From positions 1 through 8,605 of the forward strand of contig MFVH01000018.1 in NCBI GenBank assembly GCA_001786015.1: 8,605 bases of DNA. Direction: 5' to 3'. Below the pieces are notes generated by a model. That model saw only the letters and a program-made list of their open reading frames with translations. It was not told the DNA's origin and did no database searches. This document shows, piece by piece, positions 1-6,011 of this stretch (positions are counted from its first letter, which is position 1; every line of letters starts with the position of its first letter). Source of the stretch: Candidatus Nomurabacteria bacterium RIFCSPLOWO2_01_FULL_46_18 (GTDB taxonomy: Bacteria; Patescibacteriota; Minisyncoccia; Phycocordibacterales; UBA9973). A program made the translations under genes and the position numbers.

Positions 1-785
1 AAAATTCTAATCGCGATTTTGTTTTCGCCATGCTCGATGTTGGGCAAGGCGACGCGCTTTTTGTCGAGTCGCCGACCGGGACGCAAGTCTTGATTGACGG
101 CGGACCGCCGAGGAAAATTTTAGGAGCGCTCTCTCGTGTAATGTCACCATTCGATAGAACTATCGATAGCATAATTGTCACTAACCCGGACCAGGACCAC
201 ATCGGAGGGTTTCTGGATGTTTTAAAAGTTTATAAAGTGGGCGCGGTGCTTGAGCCCGGAACTTTTAACGATTCAAAAACGTATCAGAACCTCAAAGAAG
301 AAATTAAAAATAAAAAAATCCCGGATATTTTAGCTCGCCGAGGGATGCGGTTGAACCTGGGCGGCGGAGCGGTGATTGACATTTTATTCCCGGATCGCGA
401 TGTTTCCGACTGGACCACCAATGACGGCTCGGTCGTCGGAAAGCTATCGTATGGGGAAACCTCCATTATGCTTATGGGCGATGCCACAGAAGAGACGGAA
501 AGAATAATTCTTGAAGAGAATTCTAAAAATGCTCTTTTAAGCGATATTTTAAAAGTTGGGCATCATGGTTCGCGCACTTCCACTTCCCCGCAGTTTGTGG
601 AAGCGATTTCGCCGACTCACGCTTTTATTTCGGCGGGCGGAGACAATCGCTATGGCCATCCGCATCAAGAAGTGCTGGATACCTTGAATCAATTTGGCGT
701 GAAAATTTTTCGGACGGATCTCTTGGGAACGATAATTATGAAATCGGACGGTGAGGTGCTAAGATGGCAGTATAATAAACAATAA
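1..785 (+). CDS. ComEC-like metallo-beta-lactamase-fold protein, 5' partial
   Basis: The protein resembles the C-terminal metallo-beta-lactamase domain of the DNA-uptake protein ComEC, in the stand-alone form often seen in Patescibacteria. The frame is open to the left edge, and the first ATG (base 30) falls inside the first beta strand, just before LDVGQGD. The true start, probably with a membrane anchor, is therefore outside the window. Counting from that ATG, the visible motifs are LDVGQGD (2-8), LIDGG (21-25), TNPDQDHIGG (51-60), NDGS (131-134), GD (150-151), GHHGS (177-181) and NRYGHPH (206-212). These are the usual metal-site motifs, except that Asn52 stands where most relatives have His. 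Extracellular or periplasmic nuclease/phosphodiesterase activity linked to DNA uptake is inferred from the family and is not shown here. The stop is one base before glyA, so the two are probably co-transcribed. Fold assignment is confident; substrate is unknown. Confidence 0.88.
   Translation, partial: NSNRDFVFAMLDVGQGDALFVESPTGTQVLIDGGPPRKILGALSRVMSPFDRTIDSIIVTNPDQDHIGGFLDVLKVYKVGAVLEPGTFNDSKTYQNLKEEIKNKKIPDILARRGMRLNLGGGAVIDILFPDRDVSDWTTNDGSVVGKLSYGETSIMLMGDATEETERIILEENSKNALLSDILKVGHHGSRTSTSPQFVEAISPTHAFISAGGDNRYGHPHQEVLDTLNQFGVKIFRTDLLGTIIMKSDGEVLRWQYNKQ
771..776 (+). promoter_or_regulatory. possible internal -10 box for glyA
   Basis: A perfect TATAAT lies in the last codons of the preceding gene, with its end 10 nt before the glyA ATG. 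It would fit a leaderless or near-leaderless glyA transcript like those proposed elsewhere in the window. There is no TG extension and no recognisable -35 box, and TATAAT can arise by chance in AT-rich coding sequence, so support is weak. Confidence 0.25.
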
Positions 786-786
786 G

Positions 787-2031
787 ATGCGCGATAAACT
801 CGTCGATAAATTAATCAAGGGAGAAGAAAAAAGGCAGCGCGACGGCCTAGAACTTATCCCTTCGGAAAATTATGTCTCTCGGGATGTTTTGGAAGCCAAT
901 GCCTCCGTTTTTACCAACAAATACTCGGAGGGCTACCCCGGCCGGCGTTACTACGGAGGGCAAGAGTTTACCGATCAGGTGGAACGTTTGGCGATTGAAC
1001 GAGTTTGCAAACTTTTCAGGTGTAAATTCGCCAATGTCCAGCCGCATTCCGGCGCACCGGCGAACTTGGCGGTCTACGCCGCGCTCTTGGAACCGGGCGA
1101 TACGGTGCTGGGAATGGACCTTTCGCATGGCGGACACTTGACGCACGGACACCCGCTTACGCTTCCCGCTAAGATTTACAAATTTGTGAACTACAAGATG
1201 AAGAATCCGGATACCGGCGAGATTGACTACGAAGATTTGCGCCGGCAGGCGATCGAACATAAACCGAAAATTATTCTTGCCGGATTTTCCGCTTATTCAC
1301 GCACACTGGACTATAAAAAATTTGTAGAAATCGCCAAGGAAGTTGGGGCGATTACTATGGCTGATATGGCGCACATTGCCGGACTCATTGCCGCAGGCGT
1401 GCTTCGTAATCCTTTCGATGATGGCTTCGATATAATCACTTCCACAACCCACAAAACTCTTCGCGGTCCACGCGGGGGAATTATTCTTACTCGCGAGAAT
1501 GAAGAAATCGCAAAGAAAATTGATAAATCAATTTTCCCAGGTATTCAAGGTGGGCCGCACATACACACCATCGCGGCCAAAGCGGTTGCTTTCGGCGAAG
1601 CGATGAAGCCAAAATTCAAGAAATATGCCGAGCAGATTCTCAAAAACGCGAAAGCGATGGAAGAAGTATTGCGAAAAAATAAAATTCGCATGATTGGCGG
1701 GGGAACGGATAATCACCTTATTTTAGCGGATGTTTTTGGCTCTTTGGGCATTTCCGGCAAAGAAGCGCAGACTGTCCTTGATGAAGTGGGTATTACGCTT
1801 AATATGAATACAATAGCGAATGACACACGAAAACCACTGGATCCTTCCGGCATTCGCTTCGGCACACCAGCCATCACTACACGAGGATTAAAAGAGAAAG
1901 ATTGCGCGCTGGTGGCAGAACTCATGCTCGAGACTCTTCGTAATAAAGGTGATGTAAAGAAGAAATCCGAAATCCGTAAAAAAATAAAATCTTTAGCCAA
2001 AAAATTCCCGATTCCTAATAATTTTGTATAA
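787..2031 (+). CDS. glyA: serine hydroxymethyltransferase
   Basis: This PLP enzyme converts serine and tetrahydrofolate to glycine and 5,10-methylene-tetrahydrofolate, the one-carbon donor for dTMP synthesis. At 414 residues it has the normal bacterial length. Visible signatures are LIPSENYVS (23-31), NKYSEGYPGRRYYGG (44-58), the SHGGHLTHG segment (113-121), DMAHIAGL (193-200, with the PLP-contacting Asp193 and His196) and TSTTHKTLRGPRGG (218-231), in which Lys223 is the expected Schiff-base lysine. The ATG is one base after the upstream stop, with no Shine-Dalgarno sequence, so reinitiation by terminating ribosomes is likely. A basic Lys/Arg-rich tail (about 391-408) ends the protein. The Nudix and tmk genes follow with short gaps, consistent with a nucleotide and one-carbon operon. 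Identification is secure. Confidence 0.97.
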   Translation: MRDKLVDKLIKGEEKRQRDGLELIPSENYVSRDVLEANASVFTNKYSEGYPGRRYYGGQEFTDQVERLAIERVCKLFRCKFANVQPHSGAPANLAVYAALLEPGDTVLGMDLSHGGHLTHGHPLTLPAKIYKFVNYKMKNPDTGEIDYEDLRRQAIEHKPKIILAGFSAYSRTLDYKKFVEIAKEVGAITMADMAHIAGLIAAGVLRNPFDDGFDIITSTTHKTLRGPRGGIILTRENEEIAKKIDKSIFPGIQGGPHIHTIAAKAVAFGEAMKPKFKKYAEQILKNAKAMEEVLRKNKIRMIGGGTDNHLILADVFGSLGISGKEAQTVLDEVGITLNMNTIANDTRKPLDPSGIRFGTPAITTRGLKEKDCALVAELMLETLRNKGDVKKKSEIRKKIKSLAKKFPIPNNFV

Positions 2032-2036
2032 AAAAT

Positions 2037-2438
2037 ATGGAACTGCGAGTCGGCGTAAAAATTTTGCTGAAGAATAAGGAAGGGAGGTACTTGGCCTTGC
2101 TTCGTTCAAAAGAAAAATACCCCGAAGTGGGCGGCAAGTGGGATGTCCCCGGCGGAAGAATTAATGCCGGGTCGTCGCTTGAAGAAAATTTAAAAAGGGA
2201 AACAAAAGAAGAAACTGGATTAGAAGTTAGCAACATTACAAAATTGATCGCCGCCCAAGATATTTTAAAACCCCAAAAAAACAAGCACACAGTTCGCCTT
2301 ACATACATGGGAGAAGCGGATGGAGAAGTAAAATTAAGTGAAGAGCATACTGATTATAAGTGGGTGGAGCTAAATGAAATAAAAAAATTAGAGCCGATTG
2401 ATAAATACTTGAAAGAAGTTCTAGAAAAATTAGAATAA
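2037..2438 (+). CDS. Nudix hydrolase
   Basis: A 133-residue single-domain Nudix protein, the family that cleaves nucleoside-diphosphate-linked substrates (NDP-X) with Mg2+. The Nudix box spans residues 40-62: GRINAGSSLEENLKRETKEETGL. The catalytic helix R54-E55-T56-K57-E58-E59 is intact. The Glu normally five residues after the first Gly is Ser46, a mild departure from GX5EX7REUXEEXGU. The GGKWDVPGG stretch (32-40) before the box is typical of MutT-like members. It starts 5 nt after glyA and ends 4 nt before tmk, which suggests a job in nucleotide-pool cleaning or dNTP turnover, but the substrate cannot be read from sequence. No Shine-Dalgarno sequence is visible; the ATG follows an A-rich run. 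Confidence 0.92.
   Translation: MELRVGVKILLKNKEGRYLALLRSKEKYPEVGGKWDVPGGRINAGSSLEENLKRETKEETGLEVSNITKLIAAQDILKPQKNKHTVRLTYMGEADGEVKLSEEHTDYKWVELNEIKKLEPIDKYLKEVLEKLE
2431..2436 (+). promoter_or_regulatory. weak possible -10 box for tmk
   Basis: TAGAAT, one mismatch from TATAAT, lies over the end of the Nudix gene. Its end is 6 nt before the tmk ATG, the same spacing as at the stronger promoters at 3778-3783 and 3841-3846. It has no TG extension and no -35 box. The spacing match is the only reason to list it. Confidence 0.2.
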
Positions 2439-2442
2439 CTAT

Positions 2443-3141
2443 ATGGCAAAAAAGAGAGGGAAATTAATTGTAATAGACGGCATTGATGGTTCGGGGAAAA
2501 CCACGCAGACCGCGCTTCTTATTAAGCGGTTGAAGCGAGACAGGCAGAAGGTGAAAGTCATAAGTTTTCCACAATACTATTCCAATTTTTTCGGGGCGTT
2601 CATCGGCCATTGCCTCAAAGAGCAATATTACAACTTTGTCAAAACGCATCCCAAGATTGCGTCAGTTCTCTACGCCGCTGACCGCAATGAATCGAAAGAA
2701 GAAATTAAGAAGTGGCTCAAAGATGGGAATATTGTCATTGCCAGCCGCTACGCCAGCGCCAATCAAATCCATCAGGGCGGCAAAATTGCGAGTACCGCAA
2801 AGCGAGAAAATTTTTTGAAATGGCTTGCCGAGATGGAGTATGGAGTTTTTAAAATTCCAAAACCCGACGCGGTTTTTTATTTAAGCGTGCCGCTCCCGAT
2901 AGTTTTAAAATTGATTAAAAACAGGAAAAATGGAAAAGACAGAGAATACTTGGGTAAGAAAAAAGATGTACATGAAAAGGACGTAAAATTTATGGAGAAT
3001 TCCCGCAGAAGCGCGCTCTGGCTCGCGAAAACCCAAAAGGGATGGATAAAAATTGACTGTGAGAAAGGTGATAGGATAGACACGCGCGAAAATATCCACC
3101 AAAAAATCTATGAAAAAATCAAAAAAATTATTAAATCCTAA
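2443..3141 (+). CDS. tmk: thymidylate kinase (dTMP kinase)
   Basis: This P-loop kinase phosphorylates dTMP to dTDP with ATP, an essential step towards dTTP. It has 232 residues. Visible features are the Walker A loop GIDGSGKTT (13-21), the SFPQYYS segment (41-47) that contacts dTMP in the family, AADRNE (78-83), and SRYASANQIHQGG (101-113), the counterpart of the DR(Y/H)xxSxxAYQ motif. A basic Lys/Arg-rich LID-like region (about 160-180) follows. Ser101 replaces the usual Asp of that motif. The overall pattern resembles the divergent tmk group of archaea and candidate phyla more than the E. coli type. It is last in the glyA-Nudix-tmk run and is followed 20 nt later by a strong inverted repeat that probably ends transcription. 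It has no Shine-Dalgarno sequence. Confidence 0.93.
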   Translation: MAKKRGKLIVIDGIDGSGKTTQTALLIKRLKRDRQKVKVISFPQYYSNFFGAFIGHCLKEQYYNFVKTHPKIASVLYAADRNESKEEIKKWLKDGNIVIASRYASANQIHQGGKIASTAKRENFLKWLAEMEYGVFKIPKPDAVFYLSVPLPIVLKLIKNRKNGKDREYLGKKKDVHEKDVKFMENSRRSALWLAKTQKGWIKIDCEKGDRIDTRENIHQKIYEKIKKIIKS

Positions 3142-3161
3142 TGTTTGAAAATCAAGTTTAA

Positions 3162-3212
3162 CCTGTTATTTAGCAATAACAAGCGGTCGCACACTATTGC
3201 TAAATTAACAGG
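3162..3212. terminator. long inverted repeat between converging genes, probable terminator
   Basis: Bases 3162-3178 pair with 3195-3212 to give a 17-bp stem (11 bp, a one-base bulge at about 3205-3206, then 6 bp) around a 16-nt loop. It lies 20 nt after the tmk stop and contains the stop codon (3207-3205) of the minus-strand gene, so it sits where a shared terminator would be. A T run follows on the plus strand only about 10 nt after the stem (3222-3227), so it is not a textbook intrinsic terminator. The inner part is also a copy of the 32-nt repeat found again at 3782-3813. The rest of the 3142-3204 gap holds nothing else I can recognise. Confidence 0.6.
3171..3202 (+). repeat. hairpin repeat, copy 1 (3' side of the PaaX/Cas2-like gene)
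   Basis: The structure is TAGCAATA, a 16-nt loop (3179-3194), then TATTGCTA: a perfect 8-bp stem that extends to a longer one here. The loop holds the core AAGCGGTCGC (3181-3190). Compared with copy 2 at 3782-3813, stems and loop length are identical and 28 of 32 bases match, with all differences in the loop. Because the loop is asymmetric, the two copies can be seen to lie in the same orientation. No third copy was found in the window. Confidence 0.9.
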
Positions 3213-3771
3213 GAAGATCAAATTTTTTCATCAAATGCAGTTCGTTATCGATCTCTTCAGCTAAAACGAAGCGGACAAACCTTCTTGTGTTATAAAATTC
3301 GAGGATAAATTCAACTTCTTTGTTGCATGGATATGGGGAAATGAATACTGATTTTTGGAATTCAATTAGGCCGATTTTTTTGAAATGGTAGCGGATGGCC
3401 TCACGCAGTTTTTTTAGTTTTTCGGGAATATCGAACATCACCAATCGCCATTTTTTATCCCAATTTTTTGGTTTTTTTATTTCCATTTTGTCGATGTTAA
3501 AAGTAAGGGTTTCTTTCTTACCGTTCTTGCTTAGGACTAATGTAGTTGTGCCGTCTTTGCCTTGTTTTTCTTCGAGTAGACGTGATACGTAAAGAGAATT
3601 AATCGCCCGATCTAATGCTTGACGGTTTATCTTTTCCCACTCTCTGGGAACCTGTCGGAGAATCCACCATTGTTTTTTGCCTGAGTGTGAAAGACTCAGG
3701 GCTAAACCTGCCGCTAAAAGCAAAAGAACTTTTTTCTTTAGAGAACCCATTCTTGGTTCTTTGTGTTTCAT
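3205..3771 (-). CDS. PaaX-like / Cas2-fold orphan regulator protein
   Basis: The 188-residue protein has an N-terminal winged-helix-like part (about 10-95) and a C-terminal part (about 106-175) resembling the Cas2-like domain of PaaX-family regulators. It contains WRLVMFDIPEKLKKLREAIR (108-127), with Asp114 where Cas2 and PaaX-like proteins keep an Asp after the first strand, then GLIEFQKSVFISPYPC (134-149). Such orphan proteins are common in Parcubacteria, often annotated as Cas2 or PaaX-like, without CRISPR arrays; none is present here. A DNA-binding repressor role is inferred. I chose Met1 (3771) because a TGCTATAAT promoter ends 6 nt before it; Met8 (3750) is a possible alternative start. 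It is the only minus-strand gene here, lies between tmk and dut, and is flanked by the two hairpin copies. The stretch at 15-29 is hydrophobic but probably the core helix of the winged domain rather than a membrane span. Confidence 0.82.
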   Translation of the reverse strand: MKHKEPRMGSLKKKVLLLLAAGLALSLSHSGKKQWWILRQVPREWEKINRQALDRAINSLYVSRLLEEKQGKDGTTTLVLSKNGKKETLTFNIDKMEIKKPKNWDKKWRLVMFDIPEKLKKLREAIRYHFKKIGLIEFQKSVFISPYPCNKEVEFILEFYNTRRFVRFVLAEEIDNELHLMKKFDLPC

Positions 3772-3777
3772 GCGTAT

Positions 3778-3786
3778 ATTATAGCA
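3778..3786 (-). promoter_or_regulatory. extended -10 promoter of the PaaX/Cas2-like gene
   Basis: On the minus strand this reads TGCTATAAT, a perfect extended -10 box, ending 6 nt before the ATG at 3771. Transcription would begin at or next to the start codon, giving a leaderless mRNA. No -35 box is visible, as is usual with extended -10 promoters. Most of the box lies inside the arm of hairpin copy 2, so a protein bound to that palindrome would cover the promoter. Confidence 0.65.
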
Positions 3787-3813
3787 ATAAGAAGCGGTCG
3801 CTGGCTATTGCTA
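3782..3813 (+). repeat. hairpin repeat, copy 2 (promoter side), candidate operator
   Basis: The structure is TAGCAATA, a 16-nt loop (3790-3805) with core AAGCGGTCGC (3792-3801), then TATTGCTA. The stem extends one more A-T pair to 9 bp (3781-3814). It is in the same orientation as copy 1. One arm overlaps the minus-strand -10 box, and the element lies 25 nt upstream of the plus-strand -10 extension that drives dut. It is therefore well placed to control both divergent units, with the PaaX-like protein as the obvious candidate binder; this is inference. Confidence 0.85.
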
Positions 3814-3837
3814 TTTGTGGATAGTGGAGAGAAAAAA

Positions 3838-3846
3838 TGGTATAAT
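3838..3846 (+). promoter_or_regulatory. extended -10 promoter of the dut-argS unit
   Basis: TGGTATAAT is a perfect extended -10 box. Its end is 6 nt before the ATG of a 17-codon mini-ORF at 3853, so the transcript is predicted to be leaderless on that ORF. TTGTGG at 3815-3820 is the only -35-like sequence nearby and is too far away (20-nt spacing) to be convincing. Confidence 0.6.
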
Positions 3847-3852
3847 AAAAAC

Positions 3853-3906
3853 ATGAAAATTCCAATTGTTGATGAAAATGATAATATAATAGAATATAAA
3901 AAATGA
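3853..3906 (+). CDS. 17-residue mini-ORF overlapping dut (leader peptide or Nudix remnant)
   Basis: It encodes MKIPIVDENDNIIEYKK and stops at TGA 3904-3906, overlapping the dut start by ATGA. Its ATG sits 6 nt after a perfect extended -10 box, so on a leaderless mRNA it would be translated first and pass ribosomes on to dut, which has no Shine-Dalgarno sequence. The peptide resembles, from memory, the first residues of some candidate-phylum Nudix/IPP-isomerase-like proteins (IPIVDENDNVIGYK style). It may therefore be the relic of a lost Nudix gene whose promoter dut now uses. Both the expression and the kinship are inferred. It could also be a chance ORF in AT-rich DNA. Confidence 0.45.
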   Translation: MKIPIVDENDNIIEYKK

Positions 3907-4328
3907 TACTCAAGGTTAAAAAGGTAGACTCTAGTGCAAAGTTGCCCACTCACGGGCATCCCGGGGATGCGGCAGTCGATTTATATTGCCTGGAGGATGT
4001 AGTATTTTTACCGGGGAAGCAGGAGCGGGTACGGACTGGAGTCGCGGTAGAAATTCCGGAGGGGTATGTCGGGCTTATTTGGGATAAATCGAGTATTTCT
4101 TTCAATCTCGGACTTAAAATCATGGGTGGAGTAATTGATTCGAGTTTCCGGGGGGAAATAGTTGCGAGCCTCTTAAATGCTGGAGGGAAGGAAGTGCTCC
4201 TGGAGAAAGGACAGAAATTTGCCCAGATGATTATTCAAGAGTTTGAGCATTGTGATATCGAGGAGGTAAAAGAGCTCTCCGAAACCGTACGAGGCCACGG
4301 CCGTGAAGGAAGCACGGGGATGAGATAA
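3903..4328 (+). CDS. dut: dUTP diphosphatase (dUTPase)
   Basis: The trimeric dUTPase hydrolyses dUTP to dUMP and pyrophosphate, keeping uracil out of DNA and supplying dUMP for dTMP synthesis. The 141-residue length is normal. Motif 1 is PGDAAVDLY (20-28, Asp26), motif 2 DKSSIS (61-66), motif 3 GGVIDSSFRGE (75-85, Asp79 with Phe82 in place of Tyr), motif 4 KFAQMII (105-111) and motif 5 RGHGREGSTG (130-139). In motif 5 the usual Gly-Phe before GSTG, whose Phe stacks on the uracil ring, is Arg-Glu. The start codon overlaps the stop of the mini-ORF (ATGA) and the stop overlaps the argS start (TAATG), so translation of all three is probably coupled. The family call is firm; full activity is likely but the motif 5 change deserves testing. 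Confidence 0.93.
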   Translation: MILKVKKVDSSAKLPTHGHPGDAAVDLYCLEDVVFLPGKQERVRTGVAVEIPEGYVGLIWDKSSISFNLGLKIMGGVIDSSFRGEIVASLLNAGGKEVLLEKGQKFAQMIIQEFEHCDIEEVKELSETVRGHGREGSTGMR

Positions 4329-5977
4329 TGATTCAAGAAAAAATTAAAAAATTAATACAGGACGCGCTAAAAAATCTCGGCCTGGAGATCAAAGAAATTT
4401 TTCTTGAACATCCGGTGGATTTGAGAATGGGGGATTACTCCACCAATGTCGCGCTTCGGCTCGGGGAAAATTCCGCGCAAAAAATTGCCGAAGAGTTAAA
4501 TAAAAATCTGCCAACCGAAGTTGAAAAAGTTGAAGTTGCCGGCCCTGGCTTCATAAATTTTTATCTCAACAAGTATTTTTTTCAGGATTCGATCAAGAAA
4601 ATCTTAGACGACGAGGGTTTCGGGAAAAACCAACTCCATAATAATAAAAAAATAATGGTTGAGTACACCGACCCGAATCCCTTTAAGCCCTTCCACGTGG
4701 GACACCTGATGACCAATGCGATCGGCGAATCGATTGCCCGGGTGCTCGAGTACTCTGGCGCGAAGGTGTTCCGAGCGAATTATCAGGGCGATATTGGCTT
4801 GCACGTGGCTAAGGCGCTTTATGGACTGGTGAAAAAACCGGAAGAATACCGGCTTAAAAATGAAACCTTGCAGAATCAGGCGTTTTTTATCGGCAAGGCC
4901 TATGTTTATGGGGCGGAAGCGTACCAGATCGATCCGGAAGCGAAAAAAGAAATCGATGAAATGAATAAAAAAATTTACAATCGAAGCGACCCGGAATTGA
5001 ACGACTTGTATGATTGGGGTTTCGAAGCGACGATGGAAGCTTTCGAAGAGATTTACAAAATTCTCGGCACCAAATTCGATTATTATTTTCTGGAGAGCAA
5101 GATGGCGATCCTCGGCGAAAAATTAATTAGAGAAAATCTAGGAAAAGTTTTTGAGGAGAGTAAGAACGCCATAATTTTCAAAGCCGAAAAGTATGAGCCG
5201 ACATTACATACCCGGGTTTTTGTAACTTCCGAAGGCCTGCCGACCTATGAGACCAAAGAACTCGGATTGACTGAAGTAAAGTTTGAAGAAGTCGGGGATC
5301 TCCATCTCTCGATTGTGATTACCGGGAACGAACAGAAAGAATATATGAAAGTGGTCGCCAAAGCGCTTTCGCTGATTCACCCCGAACACGCGAGCAAAAT
5401 GCTTCACATTACTCACGGCCTCATACGTTTTTCCGACCGGAAAATGAGCTCGAGAACCGGAGACGTGGTAACCGGAGAAACTTTAATCGAAGAAGTTAAA
5501 AATAAAACCAAGGGTAATGTAGAGGTCGCCGTCGGGGCAATAAAATACGCGATATTAAAACAATCCACTCGGGGCGATATAATTTTCGATCTGGAAAAAT
5601 CGATTTCGCCGGAGGGCGATTCTGGGCCATATCTTCAATATTCCTACGCGCGGGCGAAGTCGGTGCTGGTGAAGGCGACCAAAGAAAATCTCTTTCCAAA
5701 TTTCAATGAATTACCGGCGGAGGTGACGGAAACTGAAAAGCTGCTTTATCGATTTCCGGAGGTGGTGCTTCGTGCCGCGGAGGAATATGAGCCGCACCAT
5801 ATTGCTAATTATCTTATCGACCTTGCCCGTGCTTTCAACAGCTACTATGGAGAGACAAAAATTCTCGATACGAAGGATATTTATTCTCCATACCGGCTTG
5901 CTTTCGCCAGTGCCTACGCAAAAGTTCTCGGCAAGGGTCTCCACCTCCTGGGCATCGAAGCCCCGGAGAGGATGTAA
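4328..5977 (+). CDS. argS: arginyl-tRNA synthetase
   Basis: A class I synthetase that attaches arginine to tRNA-Arg. The 549-residue protein is complete. The N-terminal tRNA-recognition (Add-1) domain covers about 1-100, with GDYSTNVALRL at 35-45 and GPGFINFYL at 72-80. The catalytic domain has VEYTDPNPFKPFHVGH (111-126) with the HIGH motif as HVGH (123-126), ANYQGDIGLHVAK (150-162) and the KMSKS-like loop RKMSSRTGDVV (371-381). The DALR-type anticodon-binding domain starts near GPYLQYSYARAKSV (433-446) and ends with the typical LGIEAPERM. The ATG shares its A with the dut stop. A GGGG tract about 8 nt upstream is at best a poor ribosome site, so coupling to dut is more likely. Identification is secure. 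Confidence 0.97.
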   Translation: MIQEKIKKLIQDALKNLGLEIKEIFLEHPVDLRMGDYSTNVALRLGENSAQKIAEELNKNLPTEVEKVEVAGPGFINFYLNKYFFQDSIKKILDDEGFGKNQLHNNKKIMVEYTDPNPFKPFHVGHLMTNAIGESIARVLEYSGAKVFRANYQGDIGLHVAKALYGLVKKPEEYRLKNETLQNQAFFIGKAYVYGAEAYQIDPEAKKEIDEMNKKIYNRSDPELNDLYDWGFEATMEAFEEIYKILGTKFDYYFLESKMAILGEKLIRENLGKVFEESKNAIIFKAEKYEPTLHTRVFVTSEGLPTYETKELGLTEVKFEEVGDLHLSIVITGNEQKEYMKVVAKALSLIHPEHASKMLHITHGLIRFSDRKMSSRTGDVVTGETLIEEVKNKTKGNVEVAVGAIKYAILKQSTRGDIIFDLEKSISPEGDSGPYLQYSYARAKSVLVKATKENLFPNFNELPAEVTETEKLLYRFPEVVLRAAEEYEPHHIANYLIDLARAFNSYYGETKILDTKDIYSPYRLAFASAYAKVLGKGLHLLGIEAPERM

Positions 5978-6002
5978 ATCTATAGTTATTTTGGGCTTTT
6001 TA

Positions 6003-6011
6003 TGATAAAAT
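6003..6011 (+). promoter_or_regulatory. extended -10 promoter of ileS
   Basis: TGATAAAAT is an extended -10 box with one mismatch to TATAAT. It lies in the 43-nt gap between argS and ileS and ends 9 nt before the ileS ATG. The predicted start of transcription falls within a few bases of the ATG, leaving no room for a Shine-Dalgarno sequence. No -35 box is evident. The rest of the gap shows no terminator hairpin, so read-through from argS is also possible. Confidence 0.5.

Noticed and set aside
847..1260. 137-codon minus-strand open frame opposite glyA
   Set aside because: It is a shadow of glyA, whose plus-strand motifs are unmistakable.
3205..3771. CRISPR-Cas locus, because the minus-strand protein has a Cas2-like domain
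   Set aside because: No CRISPR repeat-spacer array and no cas1 or effector gene is in the window. The N-terminal winged-helix part and the overall pattern fit the PaaX-like orphan family.
3162..3814. IS200/IS605 or REP-associated transposase element with terminal hairpins
   Set aside because: The enclosed protein shows no HUH motif or catalytic Tyr context of a Y1 transposase, and no target duplication is visible. Only the hairpin arrangement is similar, so no insertion sequence is called.
4296..4305. 10-nt perfect palindrome CACGGCCGTG near the end of dut
   Set aside because: It lies in the codons of dUTPase motif 5, and a palindrome this short is expected by chance.
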